Assembly: GCA_950295325.1 (NCBI GenBank)
Contig: OX485804.1
Coordinates: 57,476,001-57,536,000, forward strand
Length of the DNA: 60,000 nucleotides
Origin: Polytrichum commune
Taxonomy: Eukaryota; Streptophyta; Polytrichopsida; Polytrichales; Polytrichaceae
Direction: 5' to 3'
The position numbers and the translations under genes are program-made. The notes under the pieces were generated by a model that was given only the letters and a program-made list of their open reading frames with translations, was not told the origin of the DNA and searched no databases. Position 1 is the first letter of the stretch; the number at the start of each line of letters is the position of its first letter. Shown here piece after piece: positions 9,776 through 21,800 of this stretch.

Positions 9776-11807
9776 AACCTTCTAGGATGTGGGTGCAGGT
9801 TCCAAAAGGCATGGGCAACCAAATACTCATGGTCCGAACATATTTGACAAAGTGAGGTGCATTGTTTTCTCCAAGATTAACGAGACAAACAATATTCTAG
9901 ATGCAAAAGATGATAACTTTAAAAAAAACACCAAGGCTAGAAGAAAACCCTCATGGATTTCTTAACCTTGAAAGTGAAGAAGGGGGAGTGGTTTTGGGAT
10001 ATGGGCTCCACCCATAAGAAAGTTGAGGGGGCTTTTGCAACAATGCTAGTGGGTTATATTGCCACACTACTCGGAACTAGGGCTCCCCCATAACGCAAAG
10101 AGATGCATATGGCAGTGATCTTCCACCTCTTGCAAAATGGGAGGCCAATGACTGAGTATCCTCCAAAAAAAGAACTAGTACAATTATTTGGTGTTCCTAA
10201 GGTGGGAGCCTAACCTTTTATTTCCTTGCTAGTTTTTGAACTCTTCCTATTTTTTTTTGCAACATTAGCCTACTAGCTAATGTATGTTGAATCTCATGGC
10301 ATGTTCCATTGAAACATTGGACCACGAGGTCTAGTTGGAAAATGGGAGAGAGTTTGTTAAATATTGTGCAAGTGAAATCAACGGAAATAATAAGTGTTGT
10401 CCCATATTTCTTTGGTCTCTTGTAATGAGGTAACAACGTCAGACAACCAATCGTGAATATCTAATTACGTTTTATACAATTTGTGATTGGGAAAGAGTGT
10501 CATTGCTCTTTTGCCTTGGAGCTATTGCTTGACTCTAAGGGAGGGAAAATACTTCAAAATGTAAAAACTAGGTGGATTTGTATGCTAAGTCCCTTGAAAC
10601 GTGTTTTCTTTCAAATACCACACCTTTTTTGTGAAGATGTATGAGGATCGATTCATGAAGCCGGCAATCCTAGTTGCAAAGGTAAACTATGAATTAATAG
10701 CTAACATCAAATGTTTGTTGACCTTGGTTGTGGTGGTACATACCCCTCCTAGAGGTTGTGAAGGCTTTGGTTGTCTTTGCACAATCCCCCTTCGTTTATG
10801 TTTGTGATTTCACGAGGGCCTTGAATTTATGCATACAAAATGCATGAGATTTTTATTGCTCTCCATGTGCGTTCGTGCCTTATGCATTTTCATGCTTCAA
10901 GAGAATTTACGAGCTCTCATATGAGGGCATATGCATGAGATGGCATCCAAATGTAAATGATTGTGTCGAGTATTTGATATTTGAAGCTCACATGTCCACT
11001 TCAACATGGCTACACCTCAATGCAACGTGCATTGATCCTATCACTCCTATGAGGACGTTTTTAATGCAATAATTATTCAATATTACTATTGCAAAGGGAA
11101 AGGCTAAGGTTGTAGGTATGCATTCCTAAAACCTTTTGTGTTTTATGTTATTTTCTTTCTCTCATGCCCCTTTTATATTTTTAGAAACTTGAGTTTAATT
11201 GTTTTTTCTATGTATGTAAGACTAGTTGACTGGGTTGTTGATTGCAGATGCGACATCAATGATGGTGATGGAACTAGAAAGCCGGTTTCCACCAAGCAAT
11301 GTCATGGATGTGCCATTGTGTACCCTCAATTCTAGCTTGAGCCAAGGCGTGAGGATTTGCTCACAACTCACATGAACACCTTAAAAACCATGTTTGGTCA
11401 ACCCAAGAACATTTCAAGTGAACCACTTGTGTATAAAACTAACCCAGCAATGTTGAGTGTAGATGCACTTGATCAAAATTTGCATTGGTATGCAGTGGCA
11501 ATGGTGAATTATTTTTCGCATGTGATGCATGCAGTTGACTTGCATGTGCATATTGCAACAAAACAAATTGAGCATTTTGGCACAATTTGGTCCTTTAGAA
11601 GGAAAGTTTCTAGAGTTCTTTAAACTCACAAAGATTGCGATGGTCCATGTATGGTGTTTTTATGTATTTGTTCTTGGTTATGTTTCCATATCATTCATGC
11701 ATGTCTTGGTGCTCATGTGGACGATGGTTCCTTGCTTATATTGTTTTATTTCTTTTACTGTGCATGGTTTTGGGAATTTAGATAATGAAAGAATATTCTC
11801 CAATGTA

Positions 11808-12366
11808 CAGTCTACCCTTTATAAATGTTAACCCTCGGGAGTGGATCAAAGTTAACATTTATAGAGGTGTTAACAATTAACAATTATAAAATTACTTTTT
11901 TGAGCAATATACAAATCTTAACATTTATAAATATAAGCAATTATGAAGAGTCCTTGTGAGAGAATACCATTCATAAAATTGCAAACCCAATCAAAACTTT
12001 ATTCAATATCAAGTTTACAAATCACGGGTGAAGTATGAATCAATGGTTCTTTGGTGAGATTCATTTGCATGCACAACTTGCAAATATTTCTCAATCTACA
12101 CCAACAAACCCACATACTTGGACACATCACATGAACGTGATTCCATGTACCTTCTAATGGTACCAAAACTAGTTTTTATCATCCATATTATGGTTGTATT
12201 TCATTCGTTAACATTTATAGAGTCAAATTTACAAAGAAGGGAGTACCATTTTGTTAACAGTTAACATGTTTAACATTTATAGTGTGCAATATGTGGGGAG
12301 TAGAAGAAAGTTAACATTTAGAGAGGGTTAACACTTATAGGTGTAACATTTAAAGAGGGTGGACTG
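11808..12366. mobile_element. Tc1/mariner (pogo-like) MITE inserted in the hAT relic
   Basis: The 559-bp element has inverted ends CAGTCTACCCTTTATAAATG and, reverse-complemented from the right, CAGTCCACCCTCTTTAAATG. Both continue into TTA. TA flanks it at 11806-11807 and 12367-12368, the TA target duplication of Tc1/mariner elements; CAGT-type ends recall plant pogo-like MITEs. The interior is very AT-rich, with many GTTAACATTTATA repeats and no ORF. Removing the element brings the two halves of the hAT dimerisation motif next to each other, one base out of frame. Confidence 0.85.
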
Positions 12367-12536
12367 TATTTGTTCTTGAAGAACAAACTCCGCAACCGAA
12401 TGATGGAGCACTTGCCTCTTGTTACAATCATGCGTGCACAAAACACTACACATTGACATCATTTCCATACAAGGAAGTTGTACCCGATTGGAGAGCTTGC
12501 AAGCCAAAGTGGGGTAGATATGCATTGAGTGTTTGA

Positions 12537-13605
12537 TTTACATAGAATTACATATATACTGCAAACTTATTTAGGGAGTTTTCCACACTTCTTTGAGCAA
12601 AGCTCAAAATAGAAGCAACTTACCAAAACTATACATTTGTTTGTGCCATTATCTCTCACATGGCTAAATGGAAAATTGCAATGCATGCCTTTTTGAACAA
12701 AGAAGAGTTTTCCTCCTACATTTGTGTGTATGAATATGTAAATAGATTCACTTTCCACAAACAACGTGTTGCCATTTCTAGGTTGAGTAGTTACCTTGAA
12801 GTAAGACAAAATCAAAATTGTGACATAGCTTCAATTATGCCACCCATGCAATCTTTTTTCGCATTCCCTATCCTTTGTCCACATTTCAAACAACGCAGGT
12901 ACTCATTATAAAATTATATCAAAAGTATTGTCCACGTAGCCTTGAACACGTTGTTCACACTCCATAAACACTAGCCACTTCACACCTCCACAATAAAAGC
13001 GAACAAAAGATCGATGCTTACGAAGTCTTGGAGCCAAAATTGTCTTGAATTTGAACTTATGAAGCTCGTGAAGGTTTTTGAGCATTAACAACCGTATGAA
13101 TGTAGCCTAGAATAAGCATCCACAACTTTGAAGAAAGGTGAAGTAGTGTCTCCTAGAAGCAAGGGGCCAAAACCAAAAGCTTCAATCAATCTATAAACCT
13201 TTTAAGAAAGTCATTGAGCATTTTAGGGTTTAAAGGTACATAGAGAGGGCCCCTAGCATTGAAGACCCACGCCCCAAATAATGGGGCTGGGTGTAATGAA
13301 GGGGCCCCTTCAAGATTAACTTCTGACAGCTCTTGTGCGAGCCGCCAAAGATCGATTGACGTGCAAGTTGAGTTTCTACTAACCCATAAGTGCAAAGGTG
13401 GATGAATGCGTGCTTCTTGGAAAGTATTCAATCATCCATCACCATTCATCCATACATATAGATTATATGCATCCCATGAGGATGGATGATAAACGTGTCT
13501 CCTCCTGCAACGACAGGTCAAGACCCATGCCTGTCCTTAAATGAATGATAAACTCTGACAGCATGCCACTTCCTGATTAAGGTAAGCTCAAGTTTAGCCA
13601 TGAGT
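12537..13605. other. No feature seen
   Basis: AT-rich sequence with short ORFs only. A stretch around 13230-13330 is more GC-rich but not recognisable. Confidence 0.4.
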
Positions 13606-13611
13606 TAATAA

Positions 13612-14050
13612 GGGCCACTTCACGCATGAGACTGAGGGCCCGTGAATCATTGCACTTCCAAGCGCTCTCATTGGTGGAAAAGGGGGAGCCGGTCCAAGTT
13701 CGCTTCACACGACGCTTGGGGAACTACCAGAGTAATAAGTGAATGCAAGATGGATGTAAAGTCTACATAGATGGACTCCTACGTGGCATTGAATGGATCG
13801 TGTTTCATGGTCGCTTGGACTATTTTCAAACCTAACACAAACCCGGGAAAACCATGGCACTCCAAAATGTCATAAGCATCAATTTATGCTATATTTTATC
13901 TTGTGTGAGGACCATACATGAATAAGAATCCATTGAAATAGCGTTTTAGTCAAGGGCCCATTTCCACAATACAAGATTTTGGAAGTGTCTTGAGACGGCC
14001 TTTGGACAATTTTCTTTTGGGGTCTCACAATTTCATGTGTGAAGTGTCCC
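13612..14050. mobile_element. PIF/Harbinger-like MITE, family H1, copy 2
   Basis: It starts GGGCCACTTCACGCATGAG after TAA (13609-13611) and ends in TGTGTGAAGTGTCCC before CAA. The sequence follows H1 copy 1 but lacks about 20 bases near the right end, just before the terminal repeat. The target duplication has one mismatch. A second H1 copy begins only 10 bases further on. Confidence 0.82.
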
Positions 14051-14059
14051 CAAGCTTTA

Positions 14060-14563
14060 GGGCCACTTCACACACGAGACTGAGGGCCCGTGAACCATTG
14101 CACTTCAAGCACTCTCATTGGTGGAAAAGGGGGAGCCGGTCCAAGTTCGCGTCACACTGTGCTTGGGGAACTACCATAGTAAGTGAATGCAAGATGGACG
14201 TAAAGTCTACAGAGATGGACACCTAAATGGCATCCAATGAATCATATTTCATGATCACTTGTATTATTTTCAAAAACCACCTCTTGAAGGTAGGCCTAAC
14301 ACAAAACCAGTAAATCATGGCACCCCGAACGCTCACAACCGTTGATTTATTCTATTTTACCATGGGTGAGGACCCGCATGAATAGAAATTCCTCGGAACA
14401 ACTTTCGGTCGAGGGCCCGGTCACATATGACTCCACACTCCACTTGAGGGTCCGTGACCACACTACGCGATTTTGAAGGCCTCTTGGGACGGCCTTGGGA
14501 CACTTTCTTTTGGGGTCTCACAATCTCATGGTCACGGCTCTTGGCTCGTGTGTGAAGTGGCCC
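14060..14563. mobile_element. PIF/Harbinger-like MITE, family H1, copy 3
   Basis: A full-length copy of ~504 bp with ends GGGCCACTTCACACACGAG (left) and the same reverse-complemented on the right. TTA precedes it (14057-14059); TAG follows. It is arranged in the same direction as the copy at 13612-14050. Confidence 0.87.
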
Positions 14564-15048
14564 TAGGGCCTAAGCTTTAGCCAGAGTTTAGCCATGTATA
14601 TGTATAGATAGAGAGGGGTAGCCCCGATTCCAGAGATTCAGCTATATCTGAGGCCCCTTTATTAGATAGAGGTGGCGAAACCCCAACACCCCAAGTGGCT
14701 AAACAAGGTGTAGACTACTGTAGGTAGAGAAGTGAGCATAGATAGACAGAGGAGGTTGAAGCTTCCTTCCTCGTTGCTTCCTTCACTCAACACGTCAGAG
14801 GATTTTAACACTATCATTATCTGGCTCGGCTAAACTTATGCTGTTTGGCAGTCTTAACTTGGTACGATGCTTCCCGGACACTCCTCCTCAGGCCTTGCCA
14901 GAAAGGGAGTCAGAAATTAACCCTAGGGGTTCGGTAACTTCCTCAGCACTAACTTAACAGTTCATGACCTATACAACAATAATAAACAACCTCCTCCTTT
15001 ATGACTTTATTCATGATTTAATGAACACCGGTAACATTGCCTCACCAC
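14564..15048. other. No feature seen
   Basis: Apparently unique sequence of mixed composition. GTTTAGCCATG here (near 14589) also occurs just before 13612, which may mark the original insertion site of the MITE pair. Confidence 0.4.
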
Positions 15049-15051
15049 TAA

Positions 15052-15651
15052 GGGCCGGTTCACACTATGCCCAAGTCGAGAGGAGAAGCGTCACTTTTCT
15101 GGACCAAACTATGTCGAGAGGAGAAGTCTTTGGGCTGAAAATATATATATTTTAAAATAATCCAATCATATTTTAATGAAAAAAAAGTTCGGCCTCTCGA
15201 CGGAAGTTTGGGTCGAGCATTTTGCTCGACCCAAACTTTGCTCGAGAGGCCGAACTCTTGGCGCCATAACTTCCTAAAAGTGTTGCCACCTAGGCTCTTT
15301 TGGAGGCAACGTCCTTTGGACAAGTCGGTTTTCCCCGAACTTTTCATACATTTTTTAAACAATTAGTGCCGATATGAATTCCATTTAATCAAATATTGGC
15401 CAATGAAAATATGAAAATATAGGCAATTGGCCGATTGATTTTACAAAAGACCGGCCCTTGCCGATGTAAATTGGAAAAAATCCGACCCTTCGGAGCAACT
15501 ACCGGCAATTAGCCACCAAGGCTTCAAAAACTTCCTGAACTTTGTTCGGCCTCTAGTGTGAAGGCCGAGAGGACGAACTTTGGACATTTCTGCATTTTCA
15601 TTGGTCCAAACGCTTCTCCTCTCAAAGTTTGGCCATAGTGTGAACCAGCCC
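15052..15651. mobile_element. PIF/Harbinger-like MITE, family H2, copy 1
   Basis: A 600-bp element with ends GGGCCGGTTCACACTATGCC and, reverse-complemented right end, GGGCTGGTTCACACTATGGC. Both continue into a GAGAGGAGAAGCG box. It is flanked by perfect TAA duplications at 15049-15051 and 15652-15654. It holds a strong internal hairpin at 15187-15255. The 100-codon minus-strand ORF inside is incidental. Confidence 0.88.
15187..15255. repeat. 69-nt near-perfect hairpin inside MITE H2
   Basis: The left arm begins GTTCGGCCTCTCGACGGAAG and the right arm, reverse-complemented, begins GTTCGGCCTCTCGAGCAAAG. The arms are about 33 nt with three mismatches and a TTTT loop. If transcribed this would fold into a long stem of the kind processed into small RNAs. 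No evidence of transcription is visible in the sequence. Confidence 0.85.
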
Positions 15652-15849
15652 TAAGTCACGCAATTGTTGCATGTGAACGGAGTGAATCCCGCATGCTACA
15701 TATGAACTGGTTGATGTCCTGATCACACCAAACTTTCCGTCCGGTTCCAACTGTGAAATTGTTTGGAAATAGATGTTGGACCACCACTTTTCACACTATT
15801 ACATTTCGAAATGCTGATGGATGGTGTCATGAGTGGCCGGGTGTGATCA

Positions 15850-16060
15850 ACTCAACGTGAGTTTGGGAAATGACCGGTTGCAATTCATCAAGACTCCCGG
15901 AAGAATTACCCCGTCGTTGTAGAGGAGTTTAGAGAATATACCCCGATTTGATAAAAGAGAGAGACTCCAAGATGTCAACATGTAACCCGGTTGGGCTTGG
16001 GAACACTAGGATCTCGATTGACAGTGTCCAAAAATCTCCCCGTACACTGGGTGTTGCTTT
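15850..16060 (+). repeat. Dispersed repeat R, copy 3
   Basis: It contains GAAATGACCGGTTGCAATTC and later CCCGGTTGGGCTTGGGAACA followed by CTAGGATCTCGAT, matching copy 1 at lower identity. Confidence 0.55.
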
Positions 16061-19000
16061 CCAAACTAGTGCCGAGAATCTTGGGATTTTAACAAGAGTA
16101 GTTATCTTCTTCTTATGTTGGGTCACCTTTGCGAAAATGAATGGTACTTAGCCTGAGCATTGTTCACTTCACAAGGGCGAACCTCCAACTCGGTTGATCC
16201 AACCATCAAGAGTAGTGTTTGGAAGAAGAAGAAGATGTCGTGTTCAAAATATAGGCAATTGAGCGAATCGGCATGCCGGCTTGTAGTTGTGCTAGATTGA
16301 TTTATCAAAACGATATAAAGTTTATTGGATTCATGGGTGTTGCAATTCTATGCTAGCCGGGTCGCACAATCTTTACATGTTGGAATCACTCAGCTTGCTA
16401 GCCTTCCCTTGATAGTATGGGGACCAAGCTTGTGCGCTTGAGTAATGTTATGGCACTCCAAAAGGGAGGTTTCATTTCACAACACCTATCGAGGGGGGAT
16501 TATCTAGTAAAAATATGTTCTTTGTAGGTTTGACGTTGATTCATTATGATTTAGGCTCTAAAGGTTGAAGCAATCTTTTCCCATAATTTTCTAATATTAA
16601 AGAAAATCGGCACCTCTTATGTTAGATTTGATTTTAAAGATGGGAATCTTTGTGTAGTTAGGATTGTTCACACAAGTGTTTAGCCGTCCACAAGTCCATA
16701 ATAAGAAAGTTGTAACATAAAAGTATATGTTAGTATTGTCAGGTAGTGGTGATTATATTAACCCCAAAAAAAGATCTAGGCATACATTGTTATTTGGGTA
16801 GTCACTATTGCCCAATGATACTAGTGTTTATGTTATAACCTTTTGATTTTGAGCACAAGGACGACTAAAATTTGTGTCAACATACTTAACTCTACCATGA
16901 TGTTATCCAAACATTCAAATCTATCATGAGAGGTGCCATTTTTCTTTAACAAGTTATTGGAAAGGATTTGATTGTTGAAGAAGATTTTGGGATTCTTTTA
17001 GGATCTTCGACCTCTATTGAGGGGTTCATTTGGCTTAAAAGTGAAGGCACGACCTCTATAATATTTATCAACATTTTTAATTCTTGAATTTTGGAATCTA
17101 ACAAAAAAAAAATTGAAACTATATGTATGAAAAAAATATAGAACAAACTTGGTTAATTTTGAGACAATTTTGTAGTTGAGCAACATTGATCATGGTTTTT
17201 TAGTACAGTTGATGTTGATTTTGTAGTGGGATTTGAATAAGGGTGTCCTACATGGCAAGATGTAATCATCGCATACAAGCATACCTCTCATTCAGCCACC
17301 ATAAAATAACTTTTTAAAATAGTATGTAAACTAAGTGTTATTGTATGAAGTTCATTTGACACCGGAATAACTTCAAAGACTCCGAATTAGTATAGTCCAA
17401 GTAATTTGCGATGAATCAACCACCAACCTATAGGGGCCAACTTTTAAAGTTGGGTGTATGAGGAGTACGCTCGTATGTGACAATTCCCTCTCACCAGGTT
17501 TGAACGATCTACACATCGTTATTGCTTACACGTTGACATGGTTAAATTTTCATGAATTGAAATTTGCATGGAATGCATAGGCGTGTTGGTGTTTCTCTTC
17601 TCCCTTTCCGCATTGATTTCCATCACACTAATATATACTATAACCACACACTGAAAATTGTGAGTAGTGAAAACCACTAACATGTGTATGTTGAGTGGTG
17701 ATTTAGGGACAACACCACATGTTTTGTCGTACACCCCAATGGTTTTCATTTCACCCACCCACTAATTGGGGGTCAAGGATCCCAATTCCTTTAAATATAG
17801 TATCCCTTCTTGTAAGTATATGCATTTTTATCCCCTAAAAACCCAAACAAACTCTTCTCAAAGTCATTTGAATGTTTCATCCCAATTCAACAAATTGTTG
17901 AAGGAAAACATGCATTCGTACCATCAAGGAATCTCACGTTGTTTTCTTTCAGTTGGACCATTAGCCTCCATCTTTCAAAGTTTGTTGCACTCGATGACTA
18001 TGCAATTAGCCAGTTTGACACCATCTCAATGTACTTTAGTTCCGTAAGCTTTTCGATTTCATGGACTTCAAAATCAATCTCATGTCGATGATACGTATGA
18101 CCATACAAATGACATCTTTGTAGAGTTAACATTGTTCGCACACGATTTCAGTTATCTATGTGTCCCAACACAAAAAAATTATAACATAAGCATGTACAAT
18201 GATATGACTAAAAAGAGGTGGTAACCCGGACCCAACAAAAAGTCATTCTCGGTCTCTAGGGGTTAAGTAACCATCTAGGGAGCTAACCTAGATAGAAAAG
18301 CATACCTAGTGAACGAGTTGATAATCGGCTTGGGTGAGCCCACGATGAACTTTGAAGTTTCTAAGGTTCCATGTTCACGATCGTGGAGTGAAGCTACTAC
18401 ATAGAGCACTCTTTTTTGTAACATAATGTAAAGGGAAGTACAAAACATGGGAAGGTGTGCTCGGTATACTTATAGGGTTTAGTTGGGATCTGCATGCTTT
18501 GCTTAGGTTGGTGAAATAACAAACACATGTATGATTTGTCTGCATTCAATGTACAAACCCCAATAAGCTTGTGAGAGTTTGACCTGGAGATAGATTTCCC
18601 CTTTAAACTAGGCAACACCACGTGCTTTCAATGCCCTCGAATTTAAGCAATGACTTAGAGTATTAGACCTTGAGATTAGTAGCGGTCAAAGAAGAACTCT
18701 CAATGAAACATGCATTAGTTTTTTTTAATGATTGTAGTTGGACAACTCCTTGACCTATCATAATGTATGTGTGGACCAAGTTTTACAGGTCACAACGTTC
18801 ATTAAGGTAGGTGCAATGATTTTTTTGCCAAATTTTCAAGAGAGGAGTGTCGGCTACAATCATCGGAGTGATGAAGCCCACATCTGAATGATATTACACA
18901 AATTCATTTGAATATATAACACATTCATTCAATATTTGACAATATCATCCAATAGTTGACGGTTTCGTCCATGAAGAGAATCGCATGATAATATATGTTT

Positions 19001-20037
19001 GATTTATAGAGTGGCATTCAAAATTGCTGGTAGATTGTCTTATTCATAATCATTGGGTAGGTGCATCTCATTGCGGTTAATTCGCCCAGTTAGGATCCAC
19101 TTGACTAAATCAAACATGCTTTTTGATAATCGTTGTGGTGTTGAAGAAAAACTTTTGGCCGGAGGGGGTTCAATGTGTTGTCATGCCTTCGGCTGATGGA
19201 CCCACCTTTGGTGGACGATGCCACAAAAACCCTAGCCAAGTTACGTGATTTGTTTTGTATGCAAACTCTTAGACCAAGGCATGCAACACGTGTTGTTGGG
19301 AAAATGCTCAACAAGTACGAGTGGCCATGGTTGCTTTGTATTTTTGGACCTCATGAGAAGAAATTGTTTGTATTTTTTTCAAGTACTTATTGACTCCAAA
19401 TATCATGATAAAATCAAATAATTGGGTTTTTGGGGGAGAGTCAATTGCATTTCTCCCACCAATAGCTTTCCATGCCGATGTAAGCTAAGCCTTTACGAAT
19501 ATTTTGGGATCTAGGAATCCTATCTCAACGGTTGATATGGTCAACATATACAACAAATTCAATTGCAACATTGCCAATATGTCGTGCTCTAAAACATGTG
19601 AACATCTTTTCCTTGAGCATTCCATATTTATACTTGAGACAAAACTCTTGAAATATTAACAAGTCTAAGATTCCATTTTAAATGGCCTCATTTTCCGCCA
19701 TAAATTTGCAATTATACAACATAATATTGCCACAAGTGCATTCGATGCCATGTGGCTAGGTAGAGGACAATAAGTCATTCACAACCTTGGATGGATAAAA
19801 GGTCCACCATGCTGCACTTGGGACCCTACCATTTTCTTTCATAATCCAAAGCATCTTTGTGCTATGCAAAAAAAATTGAGATGTCAAGGCTTTTGAAGCA
19901 AGGCCCTTTCTATAACATAATTAGTGGTCAATGAGCAATGAGCAATCTAAGTTATAAATGGGACAAACATGATGTAAAATCCCATAATCAATGTCAACCA
20001 TCCAAATTGTTCAGGCTGGTAGTTAGGCATGTTCCAA
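16061..20037. other. Long stretch without recognised features
   Basis: Nearly 4 kb of AT-rich sequence. ORFs are at most 93 codons (17766-18047, plus) and none resembles a known protein. I saw no terminal inverted repeats, tandem arrays or tRNA. Old, unrecognisable transposon sequence is the likeliest content. Confidence 0.4.
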
Positions 20038-20430
20038 AGGTTGGTTCATACTACGGTGAAGAAGTGCACCGGTCAAAAAGTTAAGAGAAATGAAGCAATA
20101 TGATTGGCTACAAAACATGTTCTTCAACAACTATGGTTTACATTACGGCCAAGACTTCTCCAGTGGAGAGCTTTGAGCATGGATGAAAAATGACATGGTT
20201 GCCAACATGGCAACACTTTTTGCTAGGGGAGTTATTTGGAGGTCAAGTTTCTTGGGCAAACCTCAAACCCTCCAATAAAGAACTTGACCTCCGAATAACT
20301 CTAACTAGAAGTATTTTTTTATCGTTCTTCCATCTTGTCTGCCATATCAACCATTGACTCAAATAACCTTGTCTTGGGTTGAAATCTTTGACCGACTGGT
20401 GCACTTCTTCAATGTAGTCTAAACCAACCC
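20038..20430. mobile_element. Harbinger-like MITE, family H4
   Basis: A ~393-bp element. The left end AGGTTGGTTCATACTACGG and reverse-complemented right end GGGTTGGTTTAGACTACAT both run on into GAAGAAGTGCACC, giving a ~36-bp terminal inverted repeat. The flanks are CAA (left) and TAA (right), a one-mismatch TWA site. It is noncoding. Confidence 0.78.
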
Positions 20431-20860
20431 TAAGATGTGTGAGCTTTCAATGTGGAACAAATATTAAGTGTTCATTATCTTATTGCATCAACTTCAATGC
20501 AATACAAGACCGCACGTAAACTAATAGTATCTTATACTTTTTGTTGTGCATCTTAGAGCAAGTGTACTCCATGTCCAACCATGATCCCGAATAGTCCAAT
20601 ATTAAATCGATCGTAGAATTGTGGGACTCGAATACCACATGCACCATGCCCAAATCCTATACACGATTGATATTGGGATTGGGATAACACAGCCCCACTT
20701 TGCTCAATAGAGGCCTTGGTACTAGGCATGTCCAACCCTAGCCCCAAGAACCCACGAATCCGTTTCACATTGCTTGATAATGGATATGTGGCACCCTAAA
20801 CCCTCACAAACCTCTTCTCCCCCAATCCACTGAGGATATTGTGCTTGAGGGGTAATGCAT

Positions 20861-20884
20861 TTCTTTCTTTCTTTCTTTCTTTCT
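20861..20884. repeat. (CTTT)n microsatellite
   Basis: Five to six uninterrupted TTTC units. Confidence 0.9.
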
Positions 20885-21159
20885 AATATGTGTTATAAGA
20901 ATAGTGTTTCCAAAGGTTTTATGATAATCATCACCAAAAAGAAAAGTTGTGCAACAACATCAAAGGATCACAACCATACAATTCATAAATATAAATTACA
21001 AATGCTCTTCATACTCACAAATCTCATTCTTGTTAATCAAAAAAACCGATGTGATTGGTTGAAGGTACAAATATTGTACATCATTGGAAGATTGCAAAGC
21101 AAAAATATAGGAGATCAAATATGATTGCGATGTTGTAGTTGGCATGAATTGTGGTGTTT

Positions 21160-21163
<4 letters not shown>

Positions 21164-21194
<31 letters not shown>
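21164..21194. repeat. (CT)n microsatellite
   Basis: About fourteen uninterrupted CT units. Confidence 0.9.
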
Positions 21195-21197
<3 letters not shown>

Positions 21198-21800
21198 AAA
21201 CATCGCAAGATTCAAAGGGACCTTAAGTAGTATTGCCTCGTTTCATATGTGAACACCTTGAACAAGTGCAAGCATGTCATCATGCACATGAGTATCCTGT
21301 CCAAGGGCATGCCCCCAAGTTCCCACATAGTTGGTTGAAAATACAAAGTTCGCACAAATTACCCCTGATATGATAGGGCATATTACAATGGTAGGGTGCA
21401 CCATAAATCAACTACTAGGAAGGTCACTCATTTTGGGTTTAGGCAACTTGACCTCTAAGTCCCTGTGGGATCCCGGTTGAGGCCATTTGGATTTGAGCCA
21501 CCATTAATTGTAAACTGAATACAACCACATGATGATTGAAACAACATAAAGTTTTGCAAGATGTGATAACCTAACAAAGGTAATGGAGGAGTACCATTCA
21601 TGAAACGATGATCAAGCATTTGGAGACGGTAGATAACTCCAATAGCTACATCTAGGATTACAAATTTTGCTTGAGGAAATCAACACTTTCCTAGCAAGAT
21701 CTCATCATTTGAAATCACGAGCCCCATTTTTGAATGTTTTGGTCGGTTGAGCGAGATAAGAATTTAGGTTGCGCTCACAAGTAAGAAGGGCTAGTTATGG

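Larger units (their letters stand above)
9088..12536 (+). pseudogene. Decayed hAT-like transposase gene
   Basis: Broken but ordered pieces of one transposase-like protein run along the plus strand. 9088-9330 is a Pro/Ser-rich open segment ending in RNKKPKNE at a possible GT splice donor. 9800-9960 contains HGQPNTHGPN. 9965-10200 contains LLQNGRPMTEYPPKKELVQL. 10560-10800 contains KTRWICMLSPLKRV, then VKMYEDR in another frame. 11230-11630 contains YPQF and TTHMNTLKTMF. 11781-11804 is DNERIFSN and 12373-12460 is FLKNKLRNRMMEHLPL. The last two resemble the hAT C-terminal dimerisation region (ERxFS...KxRNRL). Frameshifts and stops separate the pieces, and a 559-bp MITE splits the last two. The middle catalytic part is largely missing. 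It is clearly non-functional. Assignment to hAT rests on my memory of related plant repeats and the C-terminal motif. Confidence 0.7.
20431..21790. other. No gene; two microsatellites
   Basis: No gene was recognised. The stretch contains a (CTTT)n run at about 20861-20884 and a (CT)n run at about 21164-21194. Confidence 0.5.

Noticed and set aside
9348-9847. Met/Leu/Phe-rich ORFs resembling membrane proteins
   Set aside because: They are translations of the 24-bp minisatellite in the wrong frame.
15060-15362. 100-codon minus-strand ORF
   Set aside because: It lies entirely inside the H2 MITE and runs through its hairpin; not a gene.
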